64,000 nucleotides of DNA from Peterkaempfera bronchialis (GCF_003258605.2 NZ_CP031264.1:3100001-3164000), one strand, 5' to 3'. Counted from the stretch's first letter, positions 42,146-50,959 are shown. Translations and numbers: made by a program. Notes: generated by a model from the letters alone, not told the origin.

Positions 42146-42988
42146 TCAGGGCTTCCGGGCGACCCCGGACCAGTAGTAGGCAGCGGCGGGGTCGGCCGGC
42201 GCCTCCCCGTCCGGGCGCCACCCCATCACCGGCACCACGCCCGGCTCCACCAGCTCCCAGTCGCCGAAGAACCGCGCCACCTGCTCCCGGGTACGCGGCA
42301 CCAGCGTCATCCCGCCCTGCCCGGCCGCCTCCGCGATCCGGGCCATCGCCGCCGGGTCGAAGTCGGCCCCCGGGTGGGTCACGGCCACGCAACTCCCCGA
42401 CGGCAGGGCGTCCATCAACTCCCCGGCCAGCGACCAGGGGTCGTCCGCGTCGGCGATCAGCATCAGCACCGCGACCAGGGTGAGGCCCACCGGCTGGTCC
42501 AGGTCCAGGGTGGCGGCCAGCACCGGGTCGGCGAGGATCTTCCCCGGCTCGCACAGGTCCGCGTGGATGTACGCGGTGCGGCCGTGCTCGCCGCCCGCCA
42601 TCAGCGCACGGGCATGGGCAAGCACGATCGGGTCGTTGTCCACATAGACGACCCGGCTCTCCGGGGCGACGGCCTGCGCCACCTCATGGGTGTTCCCCTC
42701 GGTGGGGATGCCGGTGCCGATGTCCAGGAACTGCCGGATGCCGACCTCCCCGGCCAGGTACCGCACCGCCCGGCCCAGGAAGCGGCGGTTCTCCCGCGCC
42801 ATGGTGCGGATGGACGGGATCTGCTGCTCGAACATCTCCCCCAGCGTCCGGTCGGGGGCGAAGTTGGTCTTGCCGCCCAACCAGTAGTCGTACATCCGGG
42901 CCGAGTGCGGCAGATCGGTGCGCAGATCGACCGGCTCCGCCTCCGGCCCCCGCGCGTCCAACCGCATCCAGTCCGTCGTGTCCGCCAT
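42146..42988 (-). CDS. SAM-dependent methyltransferase, DUF574 family
   Basis: The 280-residue protein contains LRTDLPHSARMYDYWLGGKTNFAPDR, then GIRQFLDIGTGIPTEGNTHEVAQ (SAM site), VVYVDNDPIVLAHARALM and YIHADLCEPGKIL, the hallmarks of the S-adenosyl methyltransferase family expanded in Streptomyces. The targets are unknown. The ATG at 42988 has GGGGTGGGGAACG upstream, and the domain begins there; the ORF runs on upstream into a different, VapC-like fragment. Confidence 0.88.
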   Translation of the reverse strand: MADTTDWMRLDARGPEAEPVDLRTDLPHSARMYDYWLGGKTNFAPDRTLGEMFEQQIPSIRTMARENRRFLGRAVRYLAGEVGIRQFLDIGTGIPTEGNTHEVAQAVAPESRVVYVDNDPIVLAHARALMAGGEHGRTAYIHADLCEPGKILADPVLAATLDLDQPVGLTLVAVLMLIADADDPWSLAGELMDALPSGSCVAVTHPGADFDPAAMARIAEAAGQGGMTLVPRTREQVARFFGDWELVEPGVVPVMGWRPDGEAPADPAAAYYWSGVARKP

Positions 42989-43135
42989 CGTTCCCCACCC
43001 CTGCCTTCGGCTCCCCGACTGTCCGTCAGTTCGCCATGCTAGACCGGTACAGCAACACCCCACACTCCACTTCACCCATCCCATCCACCACCTGCCACCA
43101 CTGGCCACCACCGGCCACCGGTCAGACCACGACCA

Positions 43136-43204
43136 CCGATCGATCAGGTCCAGGTCGATGTACGCGCAGGTGTCGAGCAACCCGGCCCAGTAGCGGTCAG
43201 CCAC
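43136..43204 (-). pseudogene. Possible remnant of a VapC (PIN-domain) toxin
   Basis: In frame upstream of the methyltransferase, a GTG at 43204 begins VADRYWAGLLDTCAYIDLDL, which resembles the start of VapC toxins (G-L-L-D-T-S/C-x-x-I-x-L with the first catalytic Asp). The similarity ends after about 23 residues and no antitoxin is seen. The rest of the 42989-43355 gap holds no gene. This is a weak, pattern-based call. Confidence 0.3.
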
Positions 43205-43355
43205 GGTCGCGCGGCCAGGGGTCCTCGTCGCCGACGCCGGGTCTACAGTGTCCACTCTTACGGTCCCGGGGATCGTCCATCGGCGCCCTCAGCCCTGCAA
43301 CGGCCACCCCTGGGAGCCGAGCCGGGCCCGCAGGGGCGGACGCCCAGGAGGCACT

Positions 43356-43877
43356 GTGCACATCGAGGCCGAGACCATCCACACCACCCGACTCACCCTG
43401 CTCCCACTCCACGCGGACCACGCCGAAGAGATGGCCGCCGTACTCTCCGACCCGGCCCTGCACACCTTCATCGGCGGTGCGCCCGCCACCCCGCAGGCCC
43501 TGCGCTCCCGCTATGAACGCCTGGCCGCCGGTTCACCCGACCCCGCCGTCTCCTGGTGCAACTGGGTGGTCCGACTCCGCGACCAGGCATGCCTGACCGG
43601 CACGGTCCAGGCGACCATCGACGGAGGCATCGCCGAAATCGCCTGGGTGGTGGGAACCCCCTGGCAGGGACGCGGCATCGCCACCGAAGCAGCCCAAGCC
43701 CTCGTCGCCTGGCTCGCCAACCAACCCGTCCACACCGTGATCGCCCACATCCACCCCGACCACCAAGCATCCGCCGCCGTCGCCACCGCCGCCGGCCTCA
43801 CCCCCACCACCCACCGCCACGAAGGCGAAATCAGGTGGCAACTCACCATGCGGCAGCCACCCCTCCACACCCCCTGA
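43356..43877 (+). CDS. GNAT-family N-acetyltransferase
   Basis: The 173-residue protein matches the RimJ/RimL-like GNAT group: TTRLTLLPLHADHAEEMAAVLSDPALHTFIGG, then AEIAWVVGTPWQGRGIATEAAQALVAWL, where QGRGIA is the acetyl-CoA pyrophosphate loop. It transfers an acetyl group from acetyl-CoA to an amine; the substrate is unknown. The GTG at 43356 has CAGGAGG upstream. Confidence 0.87.
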   Translation: MHIEAETIHTTRLTLLPLHADHAEEMAAVLSDPALHTFIGGAPATPQALRSRYERLAAGSPDPAVSWCNWVVRLRDQACLTGTVQATIDGGIAEIAWVVGTPWQGRGIATEAAQALVAWLANQPVHTVIAHIHPDHQASAAVATAAGLTPTTHRHEGEIRWQLTMRQPPLHTP

Positions 43878-43941
43878 CGACACCCCTCGGCCACCAGCCC
43901 CAAAACAGAGGCCGCGGCACCCAAGCGACCCGCCCCGAGGC

Positions 43942-44526
43942 TCAGCGAAGGTAGGTCCGCTGCCACTCCGCGATGGGCATGGACTGCGCGGCCTCGGCCA
44001 AGGCGAGAGCGGAGGCCGTCTTCAGCTTGGCCCGGGTGGAGTCCACCCACTCCTGGGCTGCGGCGTAGCCCTGCTGCAAGTACTCCAATCCCTGGATCAC
44101 GCATTCCAGCTTGTCCGCGTCATGAGCGACCAGGACCTCCAAGGAGTCGCCGTTCTCGTACTCGTGGACAACAGCCTTGACCCCGTCCGCGACGGCCGGG
44201 TGCGCGTCGGCGACCTGGTCTGCGGTGACCTCCTCGTTGGAGGAGGCCACCAGATAGCGGCGTCCGATCCACGGGATGTCGCCGATGCGGCTCTCCTGGG
44301 AGTCGTGAAAGGTGCACAGCAACGCAACCTTGGCCGGATCTGCCCCTTCCATCATCGCCAGGACCGCGCCGATCACCGCAGTCCGCCAGGAATGCTCAGC
44401 GATGGTCTCGGGGTCCTTGACGCCTGCGATCCACCACCCGGACCGCTTCGCGCGCTTGAGCGCACCCAGCTCCATGAAGTACCCAACGGTGCCGGCATCG
44501 GCCTCTGCGTCGCGCTGGTCGGTCAT
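43942..44526 (-). CDS. HD-domain phosphohydrolase (YfbR/HDDC2-like)
   Basis: The 194-residue protein has IAEHSWRTAVIG (first His), LLCTFHDSQESRIGDIP (HD pair with downstream Glu) and AHDADKLECVIQGLEYL (final Asp). This is the H...HD...D metal pattern of YfbR-like 5'-deoxynucleotidases. These remove phosphate from dNMPs and can change nucleotide pools. It follows the XRE gene by 21 bases on the same strand, so the two form an operon. Confidence 0.85.
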   Translation of the reverse strand: MTDQRDAEADAGTVGYFMELGALKRAKRSGWWIAGVKDPETIAEHSWRTAVIGAVLAMMEGADPAKVALLCTFHDSQESRIGDIPWIGRRYLVASSNEEVTADQVADAHPAVADGVKAVVHEYENGDSLEVLVAHDADKLECVIQGLEYLQQGYAAAQEWVDSTRAKLKTASALALAEAAQSMPIAEWQRTYLR

Positions 44527-44547
44527 GTGGTGTCCTCTCCAAGGGGG

Positions 44548-45687
44548 TCACACGCGGTGCAGTCTCAGACCGTAGTGGACAGACTCCAGGTCGGCCCGGG
44601 ATCGACGGGAGACAACGTCACTGTCGAGCAGGTCGCAGACACGTTGGCCCAGAGCGGTGTTGAGAGCAGGGTCAGCCGCGAGCAAGCCCGGCCGGGAACC
44701 GATCAGCGACCACACCGAGCGCACGTTGAGGTCGATACAGCCCAGGTGGGGTTGAAGGCGATCGGTGAGGCGGCGGAGCAGCGCGAGACGATCCCAGGAG
44801 TTGGAGCGGGCAACCATGAAAGAGTCGTCGGCTCGCGGCAAGGGGTCCAGCCCGAGCCAGTAGGCCCAGTAGTTCAGGTTCGCGGTCTCACCGATGTCAT
44901 CCATGCCGTAAGAGAGGAACGCGTGGATACCGTCGAGGTTGCCGTGCCGAGTCATGCCTGCCGCCACAGAGCGGTAGTCAGCCCAATGCGGCGTCCACCG
45001 ACCTCGCGTAGGCGCGGCGAGGTGGCGGCGCATGTCCGCGAGCCATGAGGCAGTGTCTGGGGCTTCGTCGTACGAGCACAGGTACAGCGCTTGGCGCCGC
45101 AACAGCGCCCCCGCGTCGCCCGCCCGGTGCCCGAGTTCTGCGGCCCAACGCAGATGGGCGAACAACGCGATGCGTTCGTCCGCCCCGAGCAGAGGGGCGT
45201 CCGCGACAGGGCCTCGGCGACGCGTTTTGGTACTGGTAGAGGGAGGAAACGCAGCAGGTGCCTTACCCGTGAGTGACCAAGCGATCATGTGCGTGGTGTC
45301 CCGGTTGACGACCCAGCCCGCCAGCGGGTGTTCGTGCAAGTCTGAGCCCGAACGCCCTGACAAGGCATAGGAGATCAAGGTATCGGCGTCAGTGGCTTCG
45401 CCGAGGAGGACGAGCAGGCCCGGATCAGCCCCCATACGCAGCAGGGTGCGGCGCACTTCACGAAGCTTGCCGACCGAGATCGCGGTCAGAGGCCGACGTC
45501 CTGATTCCCAGCCCTGCACGCTGGTGGTGTCCATCCGCAGAGCTTCGGCGAACTGCTGTTGCGTGTGGCCCGTGCGCTCACGGGTGATCTTGAGCAAGTG
45601 CCCGGCGATACGGCCTTCATTGGGCTGCGACCGCGCAGCACTATCAGTCAGTGTTGTGCGGCGCCCCACAGAGGGCTGAGCAGCCAT
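44548..45687 (-). CDS. XRE-family regulator with large C-terminal domain
   Basis: The 379-residue protein has a helix-turn-helix near residues 25-75 (GRIAGHLLKITRERTGHTQQQFAEALRMDTTSVQGWESGRR). The long C-terminal region includes HPLAGWVVNRDTTHMIAWSLTG and AYWLGLDPLPRADDSFM. It resembles Streptomyces regulators found beside HD-domain or RsbW-like genes. Here it is co-directional with the HD gene and divergent from an RsbW-like gene, so it may repress both through the shared 349-base region. Codon use is somewhat less GC-biased than in flanking genes. Confidence 0.8.
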   Translation of the reverse strand: MAAQPSVGRRTTLTDSAARSQPNEGRIAGHLLKITRERTGHTQQQFAEALRMDTTSVQGWESGRRPLTAISVGKLREVRRTLLRMGADPGLLVLLGEATDADTLISYALSGRSGSDLHEHPLAGWVVNRDTTHMIAWSLTGKAPAAFPPSTSTKTRRRGPVADAPLLGADERIALFAHLRWAAELGHRAGDAGALLRRQALYLCSYDEAPDTASWLADMRRHLAAPTRGRWTPHWADYRSVAAGMTRHGNLDGIHAFLSYGMDDIGETANLNYWAYWLGLDPLPRADDSFMVARSNSWDRLALLRRLTDRLQPHLGCIDLNVRSVWSLIGSRPGLLAADPALNTALGQRVCDLLDSDVVSRRSRADLESVHYGLRLHRV

Positions 45688-46036
45688 GACGTCTCCCCGC
45701 TGACTGACCTGCTGCTCGACTACTCGTACCCGCAGTCAGTCCACTCTCCATCTGACAAACCGTAGCTTGTTCGTGACCAAGCGTACGCGGCTGAGAGCGA
45801 CCCGGACCAACCTGCGTGCGGCTGTTTCAGATCTTCTCGGCATATTCCCCTCCGAGTGCTCGACTCCTCGGGACCGCGGCGGGGACAGCTGCTCTCAACA
45901 CAGGGGAAGTGACGCAGGTGAGAACGACGGGGGCCGAACCCCTATCCCAACAGTGGGTGCCCAGCGGGCCATGCTTGACCGACCGCTTGATCGGAAGTGC
46001 ATCTCAGCCTGCTTCACCATGCGGATGGGGGCAGCT
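45688..46036. other. Divergent control region, 349 bases
   Basis: No gene is convincing here, although the frame of the downstream RsbW-like gene stays open to 45767. The region is relatively AT-rich around 45740-45780 and must contain promoters for both directions. No clear operator palindrome was found. Confidence 0.4.
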
Positions 46037-46495
46037 ATGACCTCAGCCATCCAGCCGAAGCCGCCAGAGCAGTTGGCATGGGGCACGTGGGTGTCCTCGA
46101 ACAGCAAAGGTGTGCGGCTCGCCCGCTGGCACATGGCCTCGCAGTTGGCAGACGCCGGCTTCGATCGCGACGTGGTACGGGACATAGAGCAGATTGCGGG
46201 CGAGCTGATTGCCAATGCCGTGCTGCATGGCTGCCGAGGAGTGGGCCTGGCGCGCCTGAGGGTCACGGCTCAGGACGACGGGCTGCTGGTGGAGGTGTTC
46301 GACCCGAGCCCAGCACGGCCGAGTGCGGTCGTGTCACGGCCGGACGCCGAGTCAGGCCGGGGGCTGCTGATGGTTGAGGCTCTTGCCGACGAGTGGGGCG
46401 TGGTGGAGCACGGCGGGTCCGGCAAGACGGTGTGGGCGCGGTGCACCATGCGTCGCGAAGTCGGTGAACGGGACGCCGGGGGACAGCCGTGCTGA
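46037..46495 (+). CDS. RsbW-like ATP-binding regulator
   Basis: The 152-residue protein has the HATPase motifs: an N box in IEQIAGELIANAVLHG, a G1-like EVFDPSPARPS and a G2 ESGRGLLMVEALADEWGV followed by GGSGKTVWA. It resembles the stand-alone anti-sigma-type kinases of Streptomyces. The ATG at 46037 has GGGGG upstream; upstream in-frame codons are thought to be non-coding. The next gene starts inside its last codons (overlap of 7 bases). Confidence 0.82.
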   Translation: MTSAIQPKPPEQLAWGTWVSSNSKGVRLARWHMASQLADAGFDRDVVRDIEQIAGELIANAVLHGCRGVGLARLRVTAQDDGLLVEVFDPSPARPSAVVSRPDAESGRGLLMVEALADEWGVVEHGGSGKTVWARCTMRREVGERDAGGQPC

Positions 46496-47070
46496 TCCCC
46501 GTGCACCCTCGGGCGCAACCGGCCAAGGGCTCTGTCGTTGCCTCCCCCATGGCAACGGCACCGCCCACCCGGACCTCGACGACCACCTCCGCCTGGCCAC
46601 CTGGGAGCTGGCCAACGCCTGAGGACCCACCGGTCCAGCGGCCCCACGCTCCCCGCTGGGGCGGGTCGCTCACGTGGCCGCGCCACCTGCTGAAGCCGCC
46701 CCGCCCCACCAGGGGCCGTCCGCCGTCCTGGGTACCGCGAACCGTTCAACGTGTCCGGGTCGGCGTGCACTGGGACGCGGTACGGCTGCCGAAATCGGCG
46801 GCCCATGACCTCGTCGCCCACTGGACGGGACCGGTGATCGCCGGGCCCGCCGGCGAGTGGTTCTTCCTACTGAAGCCGGGCAGCACAAACGGCTGGTCGC
46901 TCCCCGGAAGCCGCCGCCAACCCCCAGGCAGCCTGATCGAAGTACCGCCCGCCCACACCCGAACCCGCAACGACACCAGTTGGGCAGTCCCACCGACCGC
47001 TCCTCTCCCCACCGGGCCCGAACTGCGCCAAGCCCTCACCACCACCGTCCGCCCCGGAGATCATCCGTGA
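46489..47070 (+). CDS. Hypothetical protein, primase-like small-domain family
   Basis: The 193-residue product has a Pro-rich first half and a conserved-looking second half: VRVGVHWDAVRLPKSAAHDLV, then GPVIAGPAGEWFFLLKPG and SLIEVPPAHTRTRNDTSW. This loosely resembles small Streptomyces proteins related to the N-terminal part of bifunctional DNA primase/polymerase domains. The GTG at 46489 overlaps the RsbW-like stop codon, and its own stop overlaps the next GTG (47067), so the three genes are tightly coupled. The true start may be further downstream. Confidence 0.6.
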   Translation: MLIPVHPRAQPAKGSVVASPMATAPPTRTSTTTSAWPPGSWPTPEDPPVQRPHAPRWGGSLTWPRHLLKPPRPTRGRPPSWVPRTVQRVRVGVHWDAVRLPKSAAHDLVAHWTGPVIAGPAGEWFFLLKPGSTNGWSLPGSRRQPPGSLIEVPPAHTRTRNDTSWAVPPTAPLPTGPELRQALTTTVRPGDHP

Positions 47071-47579
47071 CCGCCCCACCCACACCAGCCCTGATATCCC
47101 GCCTCAGAGCGTGGAACTGGATCGACGCCGACCCCTACGGACGCCCGCTGCCGATGCTGCTGGTCGCGCACCCGCCCACCGGCCACCCCGGCGAGAGCGC
47201 CCGCTCCATCGACGCCGCCATGCGCGGTCTGTCCCGCACCCTCGGGCTCGCCCCGCCGCACACACCGCTGCCCGCCATCGGCCCCGTCCTACGCCCCCGC
47301 CACGGCTCCCAGGTCCGCCTCAACGTCGCCGCCATCGGCTATGGCCTGCTGGCAACGGTCGAACCCCGCTGGCTGACCGCCGCCACCCGGCGCGGCCACG
47401 CCGTCGTCGCCGCCGCCCTCACCCCCGTACCCCCCTGGGTGATGACGGGCGCCCTCGACCGAAAGCTCCGCCCGGCCCTTACCTCCGGCCGCATCCACTT
47501 CGGCATCGCCGAACTCACCAGCAGCCGTAAGCACTTCCCTCCGCTGCCCCGTGAACACCCGCCACCCCACGACCGCTGA
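47067..47579 (+). CDS. Hypothetical protein, third gene of coupled module
   Basis: The 170-residue product begins TAPPTPALISRLRAWNWID and contains GRPLPMLLVAHPPTGHPG and GLLATVEPRWLTAATRRGHAVVAAAL, with no signal peptide, and ends in a Pro/His tail. I do not recognise the family. The start overlaps the preceding stop codon as GTGA. A perfect 14-bp hairpin follows 67 bases after the stop codon. Confidence 0.6.
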   Translation: MTAPPTPALISRLRAWNWIDADPYGRPLPMLLVAHPPTGHPGESARSIDAAMRGLSRTLGLAPPHTPLPAIGPVLRPRHGSQVRLNVAAIGYGLLATVEPRWLTAATRRGHAVVAAALTPVPPWVMTGALDRKLRPALTSGRIHFGIAELTSSRKHFPPLPREHPPPHDR

Positions 47580-47645
47580 CGCCGCGCCCCACACACACCC
47601 CTGGAGGTGATCGACCTCGGCTGGCTTTGCATGGCTTCGGATAGT

Positions 47646-47676
47646 GCGGGCCCCTGCCAAGCTGGCAGGGGCCCGC
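47646..47676. terminator. Perfect 14-bp hairpin, bidirectional terminator
   Basis: GCGGGCCCCTGCCA (47646-47659) and its exact complement (47663-47676) flank a 3-base AGC loop between convergent genes. It is one of the strongest terminator candidates in the window. Confidence 0.85.
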
Positions 47677-47724
47677 AGGGTAGAGAGCCGACTTACCGTC
47701 TGGAGGCGCCCTGACGGCCCGGCC

Positions 47725-48444
47725 TCACTTCAGGTGCCGGTCGAAGAACCGGCTCCCGTCCTCCACCTCGAACCACGGGGTGCCGACGTGCCCGCCCAGA
47801 TTGGCGTGCAGCGTCTTCTCCTTGGTGCCGAAGGCGTCGAACAGGTCCAGGGCCCGCTGCCGGGGGTTCCCCTCGTCGTCCCACTGCATCAGGAACAGCA
47901 GCGGAATGGTGACCTGCGGGGCCTCCTCGCGCTGGGCGCGGGGCACGTACCCCCCGGCGAAGAAGCCGGCGGCCGCGATGCGCGGCTCGACCACCGCCAG
48001 CCGAACGCCGACAGCGGTCCACCCCGAGTACCCGACCGGCCCGCCGATCTCGGGCAGCGAGAGGAGGGCGTCCAGGGTGGTCCGCCATTCCGGGACCGCT
48101 TTTTCGACCAGGGGGCCGATGAAGGACTCGAAGATCTCATCGACCGGCTCGCCGGCCTGCATCGCCCGGCGGAGGTCGGCGCGGGCCTGCTCGTCGGCGG
48201 CGGAACGGGGCCGGTCACCGCACCCGGGGGCGTCGATGGCGGCCACCGCGTAGCCGAACGACGCGTAGTGCCGGGCCCGGGCCACCAGCCGGGATTCCCT
48301 CTTGGGCAGGCCGTTGTTGGGGGCCATCAGGATCAGCGGAGCCGGTGCGGCTCCAGGCGTCCACAGGGTGCCGGGGATCTCACCGAGGGTGAATTCGCGT
48401 TCGAGGACGCCGTCGTCGAGGCGCTGCTCGGAAGTGAACTGCAT
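47725..48444 (-). CDS. Alpha/beta hydrolase, dienelactone-hydrolase-like
   Basis: The 239-residue protein has LILMAPNNGLPKRES near the oxyanion region, then GYAVAAIDAPGCGDRP, the nucleophile elbow GYSGWT, and ANLGGHVGTPWFEVEDG with the probable catalytic His. The expected acid lies in MQWDDEG. No signal peptide is present. The substrate is unknown. Confidence 0.8.
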   Translation of the reverse strand: MQFTSEQRLDDGVLEREFTLGEIPGTLWTPGAAPAPLILMAPNNGLPKRESRLVARARHYASFGYAVAAIDAPGCGDRPRSAADEQARADLRRAMQAGEPVDEIFESFIGPLVEKAVPEWRTTLDALLSLPEIGGPVGYSGWTAVGVRLAVVEPRIAAAGFFAGGYVPRAQREEAPQVTIPLLFLMQWDDEGNPRQRALDLFDAFGTKEKTLHANLGGHVGTPWFEVEDGSRFFDRHLK

Positions 48445-48702
48445 GGTCGTGCCTTTCGGGAGTGCTCTTGAACGGCGCTCCCGGACGACCTACCGCCCGA
48501 CCGTGACCCCGGAGGGGAGCACCCATGTCGATACTGCGTTCACGGGTACCACCTCCTCGTTCTCTCGCACGGCCTCCGGCAACGTAGCAGTGGTCGCCGT
48601 GGTCCGCCAAACGGTTTCCTGGAGCTGATGATCCAGGACAGAATCAGACCTCTTTCGTCCCTATTCTCGCCGTCGATAGGCATCATCAGCGAGAGGAACA
48701 CC

Positions 48703-49233
48703 ATGCCGGAGCAGACCAACGCCGCGCCCGAGGGCTACACCACGGTTGCGCCCTGGGTCGTGACCGACGACACGGGGGCTTTCCTCGACTTCGTCGCCCA
48801 GGCGTTCGACGGGGAGGAGCTCGGGCGGGTGGCGACCGAGGACGGCTTGATCGGTCACGGTGAGATCCGCGTGGGCGACACCGTCGTGTTGGCCTTCGAC
48901 CGGCGCGCGGACTGGCCCACCATGCCGAGCCTGCTCCGCGTGTTCGTCACCGACGCGGACCAGGCGTTCGCACGGGCCGTCGCGGCCGGCGGGCAGGTCG
49001 TCACCGCGCTGGCGGACAACGCCTTCGGACAGCGCGGCGGGCGCATCAAGGACCCCTTCGGCAACATCTGGTGGGTGGTCAGCCACGTGGAGGACGTCGC
49101 TGAGGACGAGATGTGGAAGCGGCTGCAGAACCCCGTCTACGCCGAGGCCATGCGCGTGGCCCAGGAGACGCTCGACGCTGAGCTCAGCGGTCATCACGGG
49201 CGCAGCAGCGCGCCCGTCAGGACGACCAGCTGA
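48703..49233 (+). CDS. VOC-family protein, PhnB-like
   Basis: The 176-residue protein has the VOC pattern seen in PhnB-like proteins: TTVAPWVVTDDTGAFLDFVAQAFDGEELGRV, HGEIRVGDTVVLAFD, VFVTDADQAFARAVAAGGQVV, and RIKDPFGNIWWVVSHVEDV. A role in binding or converting small molecules is likely, without clear chemistry. GAGAGGA precedes the ATG at 48703. Confidence 0.85.
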   Translation: MPEQTNAAPEGYTTVAPWVVTDDTGAFLDFVAQAFDGEELGRVATEDGLIGHGEIRVGDTVVLAFDRRADWPTMPSLLRVFVTDADQAFARAVAAGGQVVTALADNAFGQRGGRIKDPFGNIWWVVSHVEDVAEDEMWKRLQNPVYAEAMRVAQETLDAELSGHHGRSSAPVRTTS

Positions 49234-49372
49234 TCAATGCCGGTCCGGGCTCCCCCGTGTCAGACCCGAGGCCGACCTGACCTGCTTCGCCGACAAGGGC
49301 TACCTTCCGGGTGGGCGGGACTGGGCGGCCGGCGGGTGGGTAGGCGCACACGCTGAGCGAGGTGGTGAGGCG

Positions 49373-49708
49373 ATGCGTGGTTCGAAGCGGCGGGCCCGGG
49401 GGTCGGTGGTGTACGGGCCGTATCGGCCGCCGGAGCGGCCCCAGCGGTGGCGGCATGAGCGGACCGGGACCGAGCCCGTCACCGCTCGCAGTGACCTCAA
49501 GCTGCGGCGGACGCTGTCGCTGATCTTCGCCCCGCTGTTCCTCATCGGCACGGCCGGGTTCGCCCTGCTCGCCTCGCAGGCGGTCTCCGGCGGCCCGGTG
49601 CCCAACCGGGGCACCTATGTCCTCTTCGCCGCGATCTGCGCCGCCCTGGCCGTAATCGCGGTGATCGACCTGGTGGTCATCGCCCGCCGGATGTCCACGG
49701 GCAGGTAG
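49373..49708 (+). CDS. DUF6343-like small membrane protein
   Basis: The 111-residue product has RTGTEPVTARSDLKLRRTLS, which matches the DUF6343 signature, followed by two membrane helices (LIFAPLFLIGTAGFALLAS; TYVLFAAICAALAVIAVIDLVVIA). The function is unknown. The stop codon abuts the short copy of the dispersed repeat. Confidence 0.75.
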   Translation: MRGSKRRARGSVVYGPYRPPERPQRWRHERTGTEPVTARSDLKLRRTLSLIFAPLFLIGTAGFALLASQAVSGGPVPNRGTYVLFAAICAALAVIAVIDLVVIARRMSTGR

Positions 49709-49715
49709 CAGACCA

Positions 49716-49803
49716 CCCCCCACGGGCGGAGGGTGGCGGACGGGTAGGGGTGGGGGGTCCCGGACCGGCCGACACCCGCACCAGCCCACACAACCCCCAC
49801 CAC
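49716..49803 (-). repeat. Dispersed intergenic repeat element, short copy
   Basis: On the minus strand, 49763-49716 is identical over 48 bases to 463-510, and 49803-49764 matches 300-340 with one indel. The central insert of the long copy is missing. Inside, ACCCCCCAC (49715-49723) and GTGGGGGGT (49750-49758) can form a hairpin. It fills the gap between convergent genes, so it may serve as their terminator. Confidence 0.85.
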
Positions 49804-49810
49804 CCACGCT

Positions 49811-50959
49811 CTAGACGGCCCAGCGCAACACCGCTCCCAGCCCGCCCACGGGCCCGGCCACGTCGTCGGGAACGGCCAGTACCTCGGCGTCGGCCGCCGC
49901 CGCACACCGCAGCAGCGCATCGTCGGCCCGCGCCGCCACCGGCTCGGGCACGCCCATGGCCCGTACCTGGCCCCGCTGCACCGCGACCTGCTCCGGCTCG
50001 GGCCCGACCCAGACCGACCGCGCCGGATCGGCCCCGGCCCGTCCCAGCAGCAGCGCCGCCACCTGACGGCCCCGCGCCGCGTCCACCACGGCCGGCATGC
50101 CCTCGGCAGCCCCGCCTGGCCCGGTGTCGACGCCGAGTGCGCCGTGTTCCCCGGGCCGCCCGCGCCCCGCGCGGAAGCGGCTCAGGAACTCCTCCAGCCG
50201 CTCCCGCACATACCGCTCGCACAGCTCGGCGATCTGCCGGTCCAGCAGCCGCGTCGAAGCCCCGGCCGCCCGTCCCCCGCCGTCCACCTCCACGGTGACG
50301 CCGCGCAGCTGCTCCGGCAGCCGCCCGTACACCGCCCGCCGCTCCCGGGGGTCGCCCACCAGCACCAGCAGTTGCGCGCCGCTGCCCGGCCACCGCCGGG
50401 CCAGCTCGGCCGCGACCATCTCCGCCGTGCGGTTGCGCTGGTTCTCGACCCGGTTGCGGTAGTGCCACTCGGCGCGGTCGGACGGCACCGTACGGTGCCC
50501 CCGGCCCTGCCAGTCCCGGCCCTCCGCCTGGCCGACGGGCTCCCGCCCATGGGGGGCGCGCAGCTCCATGTCCACGCCGCCTCGGTCGACGTACGCGACC
50601 AGGCAGAGCGGTTCCTCGCCGAGCAGCCCCATCAGCGGCGCGACATGCGGCAGCGCCGACCACCAGGTGTCGACGGTCAGGGGCGAGGCGTCCAGCGGCA
50701 GGTCGAGCACCACCTCTCCGCCGGTGGCGAAGACCGCCCGCCCGGCCGGGGCGCGCGAGACGGGTTCGGCGGCGAGCCGTTCCAGGACGGCGGACCGGGT
50801 GGGGGTGTCCACACCCTGCTCCACCAGGCGGTCGGCCACCGAGCGTTCGCGCAGCTGCCGCAGCTTGGCGGCGTCGGCGGTGGCGCGTGAGGTGTCCAGA
50901 TAGACGGAGGCCCAGGGGCCGGAGTGGTCGAGAAGCGGTTTGAGAAAGCCGATTTCCAT
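49811..50959 (-). CDS. baeRF/Vms1-like peptidyl-tRNA hydrolase domain protein
   Basis: The 382-residue protein starts EIGFLKPLLDHSGPWASVYLDTSR and includes EWHYRNRVENQRNRTAEMVAAELAR and LLVLVGDPRERRAVYGRLPEQL, matching the bacterial archaeo-eukaryotic release factor (baeRF) families. Such proteins share the eRF1 domain 2 fold and are proposed to act on ribosomes or peptidyl-tRNA. The start at 50959 is used because GGGGGAG lies upstream; 50983 is an alternative. The C-terminus has an eL30-like region (ARADDALLRCAAAADAEVL). Confidence 0.8.
   Translation of the reverse strand: MEIGFLKPLLDHSGPWASVYLDTSRATADAAKLRQLRERSVADRLVEQGVDTPTRSAVLERLAAEPVSRAPAGRAVFATGGEVVLDLPLDASPLTVDTWWSALPHVAPLMGLLGEEPLCLVAYVDRGGVDMELRAPHGREPVGQAEGRDWQGRGHRTVPSDRAEWHYRNRVENQRNRTAEMVAAELARRWPGSGAQLLVLVGDPRERRAVYGRLPEQLRGVTVEVDGGGRAAGASTRLLDRQIAELCERYVRERLEEFLSRFRAGRGRPGEHGALGVDTGPGGAAEGMPAVVDAARGRQVAALLLGRAGADPARSVWVGPEPEQVAVQRGQVRAMGVPEPVAARADDALLRCAAAADAEVLAVPDDVAGPVGGLGAVLRWAV

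Noticed and set aside
45767-46036. N-terminal extension of the RsbW-like protein
   Set aside because: Composition is non-coding in style and the HATPase domain plus ribosome site place the start at 46037.
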